From Rhizobiaceae bacterium (lineage in GTDB: Bacteria; Pseudomonadota; Alphaproteobacteria; Rhizobiales; Rhizobiaceae): a DNA stretch of 52,961 nt. The translations under genes were made by a program, and so were the position numbers. The notes beneath the pieces were generated by a model. It made no database searches, was not told the DNA's origin, and saw nothing but the letters and a program-made list of their open reading frames with translations. The DNA lies in contig JAHBYY010000026.1 in NCBI GenBank assembly GCA_019635715.1, forward strand, positions 1 through 52,961, read 5' to 3'. The stretch's first letter is position 1, and every line of letters starts with the position of its first letter. Shown one piece after another: positions 8,204 to 16,787 of this stretch.

Positions 8204-9114
8204 CGCTGCAGATCCTCGTCGACGGGTTGATCGCCGGCGCGATGATCGGGCTGGGCGCGGTCGGCATCACGCTGACCTATTCGATCCTGCGGTTCGCCAA
8301 TTTCGCCCATGGCGAGCTCATATCGTGGGGCGCCTATCTGGCGCTCGCGGTCAGCAGCGGCATCGGCTTCCTGTCGGCCTCGCTGACCGTGCCGCTCGCC
8401 CCCTTCTCGTTCGGCTGGTCGCTGCCGCTCGGCACGCTGGTCGCCATCGCCCTGACCGCGCTGCTCGCGCTGATCGTCGACGCCGTGCTGTTCGGCCCGC
8501 TGCGGCGGCGGCGCGGCGCTGTCATCATCCTCGTCATGGCGAGTTTTGGCGCAGCGCTGACGCTGCGCAGCCTTCTCGAATTCATCTTCACTTCCGGGCC
8601 GCGCTATTTCACCCAGGAACTGCAGATCGCCATCCGTCTCGGAGGCGGCGCGCGGGCGACGCCGGACCAGATGCTGGTGATCGCCGTCGCCGCGCTGGTC
8701 GTGGTCGGCGTGCACCTTCTCCTGACCCGCAGCTCGATCGGCCGGTCGATGCGGGCCGTCAGCGAGAACCAGCAGCTCGCAGGCGTCGCCGGCATCGACG
8801 TCAGGGCGGTGGTGCGCATCGTCTGGATCCTCGGCGCAGCACTTGCCTGCATCGCCGGCGTCATGGCCGGCCTGCTGGTGCAGATCCGTCCGCAGATGGG
8901 GCTCGACCTCTTGCTGCCGCTGTTCGCCGCGGCGATCCTCGGCGGCATCGGCAGCGTTCCCGGCGCGATGCTGGCCGGGCTGATCGTCGGCATCGGCGAG
9001 GCGCTCACAGTGCGCTATGTCGGCGCGGAATGGCGCGCGGCGCTGTCCTTCGTCGTGCTGGTGGCGATCCTGCTGGTGCGCCCGCAGGGCCTGTTCGGGA
9101 AGGCCGACCGATGA
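8200..9114 (+). CDS. Branched-chain amino acid type ABC transporter permease (LivH-like)
   Basis: Predicted 304-residue inner-membrane permease of the BPD_transp_2 type. Hydrophobic segments cover almost the whole length, starting at ILVDGLIAGAMIGLGAVGITLTY; the RFANFAHGE loop near residue 30 and the late GGIGSVPGAMLAGLIVGIGE loop are hallmarks of LivH. It would form the channel with the LivM-like subunit. Its start overlaps the livF stop and its stop overlaps the livM start. Confidence 0.93.
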   Translation: MTLQILVDGLIAGAMIGLGAVGITLTYSILRFANFAHGELISWGAYLALAVSSGIGFLSASLTVPLAPFSFGWSLPLGTLVAIALTALLALIVDAVLFGPLRRRRGAVIILVMASFGAALTLRSLLEFIFTSGPRYFTQELQIAIRLGGGARATPDQMLVIAVAALVVVGVHLLLTRSSIGRSMRAVSENQQLAGVAGIDVRAVVRIVWILGAALACIAGVMAGLLVQIRPQMGLDLLLPLFAAAILGGIGSVPGAMLAGLIVGIGEALTVRYVGAEWRAALSFVVLVAILLVRPQGLFGKADR

Positions 9115-10103
9115 TCGACCTGCTCGCCTACGGCGCCTTCTTCCTGACGGTGGCGCTGAGCTACGCGGTGATCTGCCTGGGCCTGAACCTGCAATGGGGA
9201 CAGACCGGGCTGTTCAATGTCGGCATTGCCGGCTTCGTCGCCATCGGCGCCTATGTCTCGGCGCTCCTCACCACGCCGCACACGCCGGACCGGTTCGGCG
9301 GCTTCGACCTGCCGATCGTCGCCGGCTGGATCGGAGCGGCGCTGTTCACCGGCCTGGCCACCCTGCTGGTCGGCGCGCTGACGATCCGGTTGCGCGCCGA
9401 CTACCTGGCGATCGCCACCTTCGGGGTCGCGGTGGCGGTGCAGCTCGTCCTTCTGAACCTGCAACCTCTCACCGGCGGGCCCTTCGGCATCGGCTATATT
9501 CCGCGGCCGTTCGCCAGCCTAGCCACCGACCCGAGCGCCTTCGGCTTCGCCAATCTGGCGCTGATGGCAGCGGTGGTGCTCGGCGTCTATCTGGTGCTCG
9601 AACGCCTGGTGCGCAGCCCGTGGGGCCGCGTGCTGCGGGCGATCCGCGAGGACGAGGCGGCAGCCCTGGCGCTCGGCAAGAACGCCGTCAGCTTCCGGCT
9701 GCAGGCCTTCGCCATCGGCGGCGCCATCATGGGCCTGGGCGGCGCGCTGCAGGCGCATTTCATCGGCTTCATCGCCCCCGAGAACTACCAGCCGACGCTG
9801 ACCTTCCAGGTGTGGGCCATGCTGATCGTCGGCGGCTCCGGCAACAATCGCGGGGCGATCCTCGGCGCCGTGCTGGTGTGGGGCCTGTGGGCGGCGTCGG
9901 CCGGCGCCGTCGCCGCCCTGTTCCCGACCGACCAGCAGGCGCGGGCCTCGTCGCTGCAGATCGTCATGATCGGCACGGCGCTGTGCGCCATCCTGCTGCT
10001 GCGCCCGCGCGGACTCCTGGGCGAGGTGCGCACGGTCTCGCGACATCTGCTGGCCAAGCCCGGCAAACCGAACAGGAAGGCTACCCATGCCGACAGCACC
10101 TGA
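9111..10103 (+). CDS. Branched-chain amino acid type ABC transporter permease (LivM-like)
   Basis: Predicted 330-residue inner-membrane permease with about nine hydrophobic segments. LNLQWGQTGLFNVGIAGFVAIGAY near the N-terminus and GGSGNNRGAILGAVLVWGLW near the C-terminus are diagnostic of LivM. The ATG at 9111 overlaps the livH stop. The open frame reaches far upstream but that part is livH in another frame. Its last 17 bases overlap the start of the aldo/keto reductase-Rid fusion gene, so that enzyme is coupled to the transporter. Confidence 0.93.
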   Translation: MIDLLAYGAFFLTVALSYAVICLGLNLQWGQTGLFNVGIAGFVAIGAYVSALLTTPHTPDRFGGFDLPIVAGWIGAALFTGLATLLVGALTIRLRADYLAIATFGVAVAVQLVLLNLQPLTGGPFGIGYIPRPFASLATDPSAFGFANLALMAAVVLGVYLVLERLVRSPWGRVLRAIREDEAAALALGKNAVSFRLQAFAIGGAIMGLGGALQAHFIGFIAPENYQPTLTFQVWAMLIVGGSGNNRGAILGAVLVWGLWAASAGAVAALFPTDQQARASSLQIVMIGTALCAILLLRPRGLLGEVRTVSRHLLAKPGKPNRKATHADST

Positions 10104-11568
10104 GCGCACCGCCCTGCCCGGCGGGCTCGACATCAGCCGGCTCGTCTGCGGCCTCTGGCAGGTCGCGGATCTGGAGAAATCCGGCACGCCGCTCGATCCC
10201 GACAGGTCCGCCGACCTGCTCGGCGCCTATGTCGCCGAGGGTTTCGACACATTCGACATGGCCGACCACTATGGCAGCGCCGAGATCATCACCGGCCGGC
10301 TGCTGGCCCGCAAACACGGAGCGCAGGCGCCGAAAGCATTCACCAAATGGTGCCCCGAGCCCGGACCGATGACGCCGGACATCGTGCGCAAGGGGGTGCG
10401 GGAGCGGCTCGACCGGCTCGGCGTGGCAAAGGTCGACCTGCTGCAGTTCCACTGGTGGACTTTTGAGCACCCGGCCTGGCTCGATGCGCTGCACGAGATG
10501 GCGCGGCTGCGCGAAGAGGGGCTGATCGGCGCCATCGGCGTCACCAATTTCGACGCCGCACATCTGCATCTGGCGCTCGCCGACGGCATTCCGCTCGCCA
10601 CCAACCAGGTGTCGTTCTCGCTCGTCGACCGGAGGGCGGCGGGCGACCTCTCGGCGCTCTGCGCGAGGAGCGGCGTGCGGCTGCTCGCCTATGGAACGCT
10701 GTGCGGCGGCTTCCTCTCGGAAAAATGGCTAGGCCGGCCGGAACCGAAGGAGATGCCCGACTGGAGCCGCTCGAAATACAAGCGCTTCATCGACGCCGCG
10801 GGCGGCTGGGCGGCGTTCCAGGGCATCCTTGCGGCGGCCGGCGAGATCGCCCGCAAGCATGGCGCATCGATCTCCAACGTCGCGACGCGCTGGGTGCTCG
10901 ACCATCCCGCCGTCGCCGCGGCGATCATCGGCGCGCGGATCACCGAGAGCGAGCATCGCGGCGACAATGCGCGGGTCTTCGACCTGCGGCTCGACAACGA
11001 GGATCGCGAACGGCTGGCCGCCGCCTTCGCCGCGACGACGCCGATCCCCGGCGACTGCGGCGACGAGTACCGCAAGCCGCCGTTCCTGACGGCCTCGGGC
11101 GACCTCAGCCATCACCTCAACGCCGTTGCGGGCATCTACCGGGCCGAGCCGGTGCCGGGGCGCGACAAGAGGTGGCGCGTGTCGTCGGGAAGCGTCTGGG
11201 AGCCGGTCGCCGGCTACAGCCGCGCGGTACGTGTCGGCGAGCGCATCTGCGTGGCCGGCACGACCGCCACGCACGGCTCGGACCGTTGCGTCGCGCCCGG
11301 CGATCCCGGCGCCCAGACCACCTACATTCTCGACAAGATCGCGGCGTCCCTCGCCGCGCTCGGCGGGACGCTCGACGACGTGGTCAGGACGCGCATCTAT
11401 CTTGCCGACGCCGCGAAATGGGAGCCGGTGTCGCGGGCCCACGGCCGGGTCTTCGGAGACATTCGCCCGGCCAATACGCTGGTGGAGATCGGCGGGCTGG
11501 TCGGCGACTACGAGGTCGAGATCGAGGCGGAAGCGATGGTCGACGAAGGCCTCCCGCCCGGGGTCTGA
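10087..11568 (+). CDS. Aldo/keto reductase fused to a Rid (YjgF/YER057c/UK114) domain
   Basis: Predicted 493-residue two-domain protein. Residues about 10-325 are an aldo/keto reductase barrel with tetrad Asp57, Tyr62, Lys87 and His122; residues about 370-490 are a Rid domain (GYSRAVRVGERICVAGTTATHG to YEVEIEAEAMV). The reading frame runs through the junction without a stop or restart, so this is a true fusion. In RidA the deaminase arginine lies in the segment read as PARSCVEV; here the matching segment is PANTLVEI, with Asn463 in place of Arg, while the later Glu is kept. Imine or enamine deaminase activity of the RidA kind is therefore doubtful. The start overlaps livM by 17 bases. The TGA stop lies inside the CTGATACC end of an intergenic repeat. 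Confidence 0.88.
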   Translation: MPTAPERTALPGGLDISRLVCGLWQVADLEKSGTPLDPDRSADLLGAYVAEGFDTFDMADHYGSAEIITGRLLARKHGAQAPKAFTKWCPEPGPMTPDIVRKGVRERLDRLGVAKVDLLQFHWWTFEHPAWLDALHEMARLREEGLIGAIGVTNFDAAHLHLALADGIPLATNQVSFSLVDRRAAGDLSALCARSGVRLLAYGTLCGGFLSEKWLGRPEPKEMPDWSRSKYKRFIDAAGGWAAFQGILAAAGEIARKHGASISNVATRWVLDHPAVAAAIIGARITESEHRGDNARVFDLRLDNEDRERLAAAFAATTPIPGDCGDEYRKPPFLTASGDLSHHLNAVAGIYRAEPVPGRDKRWRVSSGSVWEPVAGYSRAVRVGERICVAGTTATHGSDRCVAPGDPGAQTTYILDKIAASLAALGGTLDDVVRTRIYLADAAKWEPVSRAHGRVFGDIRPANTLVEIGGLVGDYEVEIEAEAMVDEGLPPGV

Positions 11569-11839
11569 TACCCAAGGCCCTGAGCCTTGACCGTCGGCGG
11601 TATGGACCGGGTCAGGCATGGATTCCCGGGCCACGCCCTTCGCTCCGCTCGGGCTTGCCCGAGAATGACGAATGCAACGGGGCGTGGTCGCAAATTTCAG
11701 ACGTTTGCGGCTTGCAGCAGCCCTATTCAATTCGTCATCCACGGGCAAGCACGCGCGAAGCGGGTGCGCGACCCGAGGATCCATGCCGGAACCTCCCCGC
11801 GCCAACAACGGTCAATCATTCAAGCCGTTGGTATGACAG
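11565..11839. repeat. 275 bp nested inverted-repeat element with CTGATACC-type ends
   Basis: The left end CTGATACCCAAGGCCC (from 11565) continues to TTGACCG; the right end, read on the other strand from 11839, is CTGTCATACCAACGGC and also continues to TTGACCG. Nested inside is a second inverted pair at 11615-11671 and 11730-11787 (GGCATGGAT...GATGACGAAT on both strands), related to the arms of the element at 2921-3060. The left end contains the TGA stop of the aldo/keto reductase-Rid gene. The stretch 11569-11937 has no gene I can support; the rest of it, up to the SDR gene, shows nothing else. Confidence 0.7.
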
Positions 11840-11937
11840 GCTGCCGAAACGCCTTTTGTTCACGCAACGCATCGGAATCGGGGCAGGCGCGGATCCGAGC
11901 CGAAGCAGCTACTTCCGAGACCTTTTTCATCGGCGCG

Positions 11938-12699
11938 TCAGGCGATCGTCTCGCCGCCGTCCGCCACCAGGATCTGGCCGGTGACGTAGGACGACCGGTC
12001 GGAAACCAGGAACAGGATGCACTCGGCGATCTCGTCGACGGTGCCCCATCGCCCGAGCGGCACCTTGTCGCGCATATAGGCCTCGATCGCGCCACGTCCG
12101 CCCATCTGGCCGATGAACGGCGCGTTGAACGGCGTGTCGACCCAGCCCGGGCAGAGCGCATTCACCCGGATGCCGAAGCGCGCATAGTCGCCGGCCATCT
12201 GCCGCGTCATGGCGATCACCGCATGCTTGGTCGTCGTGTAGGAGATCATCTCGCGGTCGTAGAGCACGCCCGAGCTGGAAGAGGTGTTGAGGATGACGCC
12301 CCGTCCCGCGGCCCTCATCACCGGCATGACGAAGCGCGCCGCCATGAAATGCGCACGCACGTTGAGCGACCAGGAACGGTCGAAGCCGGCGACATCGACG
12401 CTCTCCAGGTCGCCGGGCACCTGCGCGCCGGCGTGGTTGTGCAGGATGTCGATGCGGCCGTGACGCGCGGCAATCGCAGAAACCACCTTCTCGACCGCCG
12501 CGTCGTCGGTGACATCGACGGCGTGCGCCTCGGCGCGGTGCCCGGCGTCGCGGATGGAAGCCGCCGCATCCGACCCGGCGGAGGCGTCCCGGTCGAGGAT
12601 CACGACGTGGGCGCCTTCGCGCGCCATGAGCTCCGCTCCGGCGCGGCCGATCCCGGAGCCGGCACCCGTTACCAGCGCGACCCGATCCCTCAGGATCAT
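11938..12699 (-). CDS. SDR family NAD(P)-dependent oxidoreductase
   Basis: Predicted 253-residue short-chain dehydrogenase. It has the nucleotide motif TGAGSGIG (11-18), the structural NHAG (88-91, usually NNAG), the catalytic Tyr154-x3-Lys158 (YTTTK) with Ser near 140, and the PGWVDT segment after the active site. Asp36 after the second strand suggests preference for NAD. It is the last gene of the Pot-type operon, one base after the permease stop, so it probably oxidises or reduces the imported compound. GGGAGA lies before the ATG. Confidence 0.9.
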   Translation of the reverse strand: MILRDRVALVTGAGSGIGRAGAELMAREGAHVVILDRDASAGSDAAASIRDAGHRAEAHAVDVTDDAAVEKVVSAIAARHGRIDILHNHAGAQVPGDLESVDVAGFDRSWSLNVRAHFMAARFVMPVMRAAGRGVILNTSSSSGVLYDREMISYTTTKHAVIAMTRQMAGDYARFGIRVNALCPGWVDTPFNAPFIGQMGGRGAIEAYMRDKVPLGRWGTVDEIAECILFLVSDRSSYVTGQILVADGGETIA

Positions 12700-12700
12700 G

Positions 12701-13525
12701 CTAGGTGTCTCCCTGCCCGGTGCGGCTCTTCTCGCGCATCAGCAGGCGCGCTGCGAAGATGAGGAACAGCGAGGCGACCAGCACCGTCGTCGCCACCGCG
12801 TTCACCTCCGGCGTGACGCCGCGGCGGATCGAGGCGAAGACGTAGATCGGCAGCGTGCTCTTGGAGCCCGCGACGAAGAAGGCGACGATGAAATCGTCGA
12901 AGGAGAAGGTGAAGGCGAGCAGGAAGCCGGCCAGGATCGACGGCATGATCTGCGGCAGCACCACTTGCCTGAACGTGCCCCACGGCGTCGCGTAGAGATC
13001 TCCCGACGCCTCGACGATGTCGCGGCCGAGGCTGGCGATGCGGGCCCGCACGATCATGGTGACGACGGCCATCGAGAACAGGCCGTGGGCGGCGATGATC
13101 GACGCATAGCCGAGGCCGAACTGCGGCGGGCTGTCGCCCGGCCACAGGCTCGCGACGGCCGGATTGAGGACGGAGAACACGGCGGCCAGCGCGACCAGCG
13201 TCGCAATGCCGATGACCACGCCGGGCACGACGATCGCCGCCGCGAACAGGCCGTCGAAGACGACGCGCATGCGCGGCCCCATCCGCTCGATGGCAAGCGC
13301 CGCCATCGTGCCGAACACCGCCGCCAGCGTCGCGCTGGTGAAGGCGATGATCAGGCTGTTCTGCAGCGCCTGGATCAGGAACGTGTTGGAGAAGGCCTTG
13401 GCATACCAGGCGGCCGAGAAGCCGGTGAACTCGCTCGCATTGCGTCCGGCATTGAACGAGAACAGCACCACCAGCGCGATCGGCGCGTAGAGGAAGAGGT
13501 AGACGGCGGAGACCAGGGCGCGCAT
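12701..13525 (-). CDS. ABC transporter permease, PotC-like
   Basis: Predicted 274-residue inner-membrane permease (BPD_transp_1) with about six hydrophobic segments, starting at LVSAVYLFLYAPIALVVLFSFN. The coupling loop EASGDLYATPWGTFRQVVLPQIMPSILAG with its EAA-type Gly is clear, and the order of residues is that of PotC. The ATG at 13525 shares one base with the TGA of the PotB-like gene (TGATG). The open frame continues far upstream only as a shadow of that gene. Confidence 0.9.
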   Translation of the reverse strand: MRALVSAVYLFLYAPIALVVLFSFNAGRNASEFTGFSAAWYAKAFSNTFLIQALQNSLIIAFTSATLAAVFGTMAALAIERMGPRMRVVFDGLFAAAIVVPGVVIGIATLVALAAVFSVLNPAVASLWPGDSPPQFGLGYASIIAAHGLFSMAVVTMIVRARIASLGRDIVEASGDLYATPWGTFRQVVLPQIMPSILAGFLLAFTFSFDDFIVAFFVAGSKSTLPIYVFASIRRGVTPEVNAVATTVLVASLFLIFAARLLMREKSRTGQGDT

Positions 13526-14391
13526 CAGACCAGATCGACCCGCCGCGTTCCGGCGAAGCGCCAGGCGATCCGCATCGCAACGGTCAATACGACGACGACC
13601 ACCAGCACGAGGGTGACGGCGATGGCCGACCCGAACGGCCAGTTGCGCGACTGCAGGAACAGATCGACCAGCGCATTGCCGATGAAGAACACCTTTCCGC
13701 CGCCCAGGAGCTGCGGGATGAGGTATTCGCCCAGCAGCAGGATGGTGACCAGCGCGGTCCCGGTCATGACGCCCGGCATCGACAGCGGCAGGGTGACGCC
13801 GAAGAAGGTGGACATGGGGCGCGCGCCGAGATCGGCGGAGGCGTCGAGCAGCCGGCGGTCGAGCTTTTCCAGCGACACGTAGATCGGCATGATCATCAGC
13901 GGCAGATAGCCGTAGACGATGCCGATCAGCACCGCCGCCGGCGTGTTGAGGATGCGCACGTCCGAGATGCCGATCATCTCCAGCAGGTTCGGAAGGCCGC
14001 GCGAGCCGAGGATGTACATCCAGGCATAGGTGCGCACCAGAAGGCTGGTCCAGAACGGCACGACGATCAGCGACACGAGCACCAGCCGATGCCGCGGCGA
14101 GGCGCGTACCGCCAGGTAGTAGGCGACCGGATAGGCGACCAGCAGGCAGAGCAGCGCGCCGGCCGGCGCGAGCATCAGCGTGTTGAGGAACGCCGCCGAG
14201 CGCGCCGGAAGGTTGAGGAACTGCTCGAATGTGAAGGCGGGCGTGTAGCCGCCCTCGGGCGCGCGGCGTCCGAAGGCGAAGACCAGCATGGCGATGAACG
14301 GCAGCACAAGGAACACGCCGAGCCACAGCGCGGCCGGCGCGGCGAGCGCCGCGGTGACCAGGCTGCGCCGGCGATTTCCTGCCGCCGCCAT
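13525..14391 (-). CDS. ABC transporter permease, PotB-like
   Basis: Predicted 288-residue inner-membrane permease of the spermidine/putrescine importer type. The first hydrophobic segment is ALAAPAALWLGVFLVLPFIAML, and the EAA-like loop is ASADLGARPMSTFFGVTLPLSMPG. It pairs with the PotC-like subunit. It starts six bases after the binding-protein stop. Confidence 0.9.
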   Translation of the reverse strand: MAAAGNRRRSLVTAALAAPAALWLGVFLVLPFIAMLVFAFGRRAPEGGYTPAFTFEQFLNLPARSAAFLNTLMLAPAGALLCLLVAYPVAYYLAVRASPRHRLVLVSLIVVPFWTSLLVRTYAWMYILGSRGLPNLLEMIGISDVRILNTPAAVLIGIVYGYLPLMIMPIYVSLEKLDRRLLDASADLGARPMSTFFGVTLPLSMPGVMTGTALVTILLLGEYLIPQLLGGGKVFFIGNALVDLFLQSRNWPFGSAIAVTLVLVVVVVLTVAMRIAWRFAGTRRVDLV

Positions 14392-14397
14392 CGGCGA

Positions 14398-15549
14398 TCA
14401 GGCCGACTTGAACCGTGCCATGACCTCGGCGCGGCCGGGATCGGTCAGCGTCACCGCCGCGCCGAACTCCAGCGGCGACAGCGACGCCTCGTCGGGATAG
14501 ACGATCTTGTTGCTGGTCACTTCCTGTGGGAGCAGCGCCAGCACGCGGCTGTCGGTGGTCGGCGTGCCGTTGGCGATATGCTCCTTCACCGCGTTGTCCG
14601 GCGTCATCAGGAAATCGAGCAGCGCATAGCCGGCAGCCTTGTTGGCGCCGCTCTTCGGGATGGCGTAGAAATCGGACCAGATCTCGCCGCCGTCCTTGCC
14701 GAGCGTGAAGGCGATCTCCGGCATGTCGCGGTTGAGCTGCGCCCCGTCGTTCGTCCAGCACATGGTCAGCCAGGCATCGGTGGCGCGCATGCCGGGCTGG
14801 TAGTCGCTGTTGATGGCGAACAAATGCGGCTTGACCTTGATCAGCAGTTCCTCGGCCTTGGCGAGTTCGGCGGCGTCGACCGAATTGAACGAATGGCCGA
14901 GCGCCACCAGCGCATTGCCGATCGTGGTGAGCTGGTAGTCGTGGACCATGGTGCGGCCCGTGCCCTCGGTCTGCGCGAGCTCGAAGAACTCCTTCCAGGT
15001 CGTGACCGGCGTCTTCATCTTCGATGTGTTCGACGCGATGCCGGTGGTGCCCCAGTTCTTCGGCACGGCATAGGTGTTGCCGTCGATGATACCTTCGTTG
15101 GTGAAGCGCGCCGTCTCGGTGGTGGGGTCGTAATTCGGCAGCCGGGCGAGGTCGAGCTGGTCGATCAGGTCGAGCTTGGCATAGGTCGAGATCGTATAGT
15201 TGGTCGGCACGAACAGGTCCCAGCCGGTTCCGCCGGCCTGAAGCTTGGCAAGCATCTCCTCGTTCGAGCCGAAGACGTTCACCTCGACGGCAACGCCGGT
15301 TTTGGCGGTGAAGGCCTCGAAGCTCGCCGGATCATGGTAGTTCGGCCAGGTGGCGAACGACATCTGCGTGCCGAGATCTTCGGCATGCGCCTCGCGCACG
15401 AAGCTGCCGGCGCGTCCGCCGACGACGGCGGCAGCCATTCCGAGGCCGGTGACCCCGAGGAAATGGCGGCGCGTCACCGAGCCGCGCTTCAGGCGCATGA
15501 ATTCGGCGGTCAGTTCCGCGGCGGTGATCGGCTTGATGAATTTCGACAT
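14398..15549 (-). CDS. Spermidine/putrescine-type ABC transporter substrate-binding protein
   Basis: Predicted 383-residue binding protein of the PotD/PotF class. The N-terminus contains a twin-arginine signal (VTRRHFLGVTGLGMAAAVVGG) with a charged stretch before it, so export in folded form by Tat is likely. Mature sequence features are MSFATWPNYHDP, VNVFGSNEEMLAKLQAG, WDLFVPTNYTI and the late GYALLDFLMTPDNA. The ATG at 15549 follows GGGG; the open frame extends upstream into the ATPase gene. Whether the ligand is a polyamine, an amino acid or an opine-like compound cannot be decided here. Confidence 0.9.
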   Translation of the reverse strand: MSKFIKPITAAELTAEFMRLKRGSVTRRHFLGVTGLGMAAAVVGGRAGSFVREAHAEDLGTQMSFATWPNYHDPASFEAFTAKTGVAVEVNVFGSNEEMLAKLQAGGTGWDLFVPTNYTISTYAKLDLIDQLDLARLPNYDPTTETARFTNEGIIDGNTYAVPKNWGTTGIASNTSKMKTPVTTWKEFFELAQTEGTGRTMVHDYQLTTIGNALVALGHSFNSVDAAELAKAEELLIKVKPHLFAINSDYQPGMRATDAWLTMCWTNDGAQLNRDMPEIAFTLGKDGGEIWSDFYAIPKSGANKAAGYALLDFLMTPDNAVKEHIANGTPTTDSRVLALLPQEVTSNKIVYPDEASLSPLEFGAAVTLTDPGRAEVMARFKSA

Positions 15550-15580
15550 GCATGTCCCCTTTCGTTTCTTGGTTTGACGT

Positions 15581-16651
15581 TCAGGTCGAGAAAACCAGCA
15601 GGCTTTCGGGCGAAAACCGCAGCGTGACGCGGTCGCCCGGCTGGACGAGCCGGTGCGCGCCGCCGCGGTCGACGGTAACCAGCATCTCGCCGAGGCCGTC
15701 GGCAGCGACGGCGTATTCGACGGAGTTGCCGAGGAAGATGCGGTGGGTGACGGTGCCGGGCAGGCCGTCATGGCCGCCCTCGCCCTGGACGATGCCGATC
15801 GCCTCCGGCCGCAGGATGGCGGTGACCGGGCCGGGCGCCGGCGATGCCACGGAAAGCCGGCGGCCATCTGCCAGGCGCAGCACGCCGCCGCCGGCCTCGA
15901 CCACGCCGGGAAGCCGGTTGGTCTTGCCGACGAAATCCGCCACGAACAACGTGCCCGGCCGGTCGTAGACTTCCTGCGGCGGCGCCATCTGGATCACCTG
16001 GCCCGCATTCATGACGCACACCAGGTCGCTCATCGACAGAGCTTCCTCCTGGTCGTGGGTGACCAGCAGGAAGGTGATGCCGAGTTCGCGCTGCAGGCTT
16101 TGCAGCTCGATCTGCATGGCAGTCCGCAGCTTGCGGTCCAGCGCCGCCAGAGGCTCGTCCAGGAGCAGCACGGCGGGCCGGTTGACGATGGCGCGGGCGA
16201 GCGCGACGCGCTGCTGCTGGCCGCCGGACATCTCGTGGATGCGCCTGCCGGCAAATCCGCCGAGCCGAACCAGTTCGAGCGCTTCGGCCGTGCGCCGCGC
16301 CACCTCACGCCGGTCAATGCGCGGCCGCATCTGGCGCAGCCCGTAGGAGACGTTCGCCTCGACGTCGAGATGCGGGAACAGCGCGTAGTGCTGGAACACC
16401 ATGTTGACCGGCCGCCTGTAGGGAGGCACGCCGTTCATCGGCCGGCCGTCGATGGAAACGGTGCCCTGGCTCGGCTGCTCGAACCCGCCGATCATGCGCA
16501 GGCAGGTGGTCTTGCCGCAGCCCGAAGGGCCAAGAAGCGCGACGAATGCCCCCTTGGGAATCGCCAGATCGACATTGGCGACCGCCACGACGTCGCCGTA
16601 CCGTTTGCTGACGGACCGGAATTCGACATCGTGCGCACCTGTCTCGGTCAC
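15581..16651 (-). CDS. ABC transporter ATP-binding protein, PotA-like
   Basis: Predicted 356-residue ATPase: Walker A GPSGCGKTT (41-49), signature MSGGQ (141-145), Walker B VLLLDEP (161-167) and a C-terminal TOBE domain (about 270-350). It energises the PotB/PotC-like permeases. The start is uncertain: no ATG lies at the right place; I chose GTG at 16651, four residues before the conserved VEFRSVSKRYG strand and with GGGG upstream. GTG at 16687 would add 12 residues, and the frame is open to 16888, but that extension runs into the LuxR gene. It is the first gene of the operon and divergent from that regulator. Confidence 0.88.
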   Translation of the reverse strand: MTETGAHDVEFRSVSKRYGDVVAVANVDLAIPKGAFVALLGPSGCGKTTCLRMIGGFEQPSQGTVSIDGRPMNGVPPYRRPVNMVFQHYALFPHLDVEANVSYGLRQMRPRIDRREVARRTAEALELVRLGGFAGRRIHEMSGGQQQRVALARAIVNRPAVLLLDEPLAALDRKLRTAMQIELQSLQRELGITFLLVTHDQEEALSMSDLVCVMNAGQVIQMAPPQEVYDRPGTLFVADFVGKTNRLPGVVEAGGGVLRLADGRRLSVASPAPGPVTAILRPEAIGIVQGEGGHDGLPGTVTHRIFLGNSVEYAVAADGLGEMLVTVDRGGAHRLVQPGDRVTLRFSPESLLVFST

Positions 16652-16729
16652 CGTATCCGCAACCCCGTCGCTACCGCCTGCTGCCACTGTGAACGACAGG
16701 AGCCTATCGAAATGCAGGCCGCATGGGAT

Positions 16730-16747
16730 ATACCCCAAGAGAGGTAT
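16730..16747. promoter_or_regulatory. Candidate LuxR-type operator
   Basis: ATACC-N8-GGTAT, an 18 bp inverted repeat with 5 bp arms, lies between the divergent Pot-type operon and the LuxR-type gene. Operators of LuxR-type regulators are usually 18-20 bp dyads. The link is by size and position only. Confidence 0.4.
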
Positions 16748-16787
16748 TTCATCCGAAACTTCGCCCTGCAAGATATAGAGGATGACG

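Noticed and set aside
14398-16651. Naming the Pot-type operon potABCD
   Set aside because: Subunit types match, but the family also carries opines, mannopine, iron and other compounds, and a terminal SDR gene is not typical for polyamine uptake.
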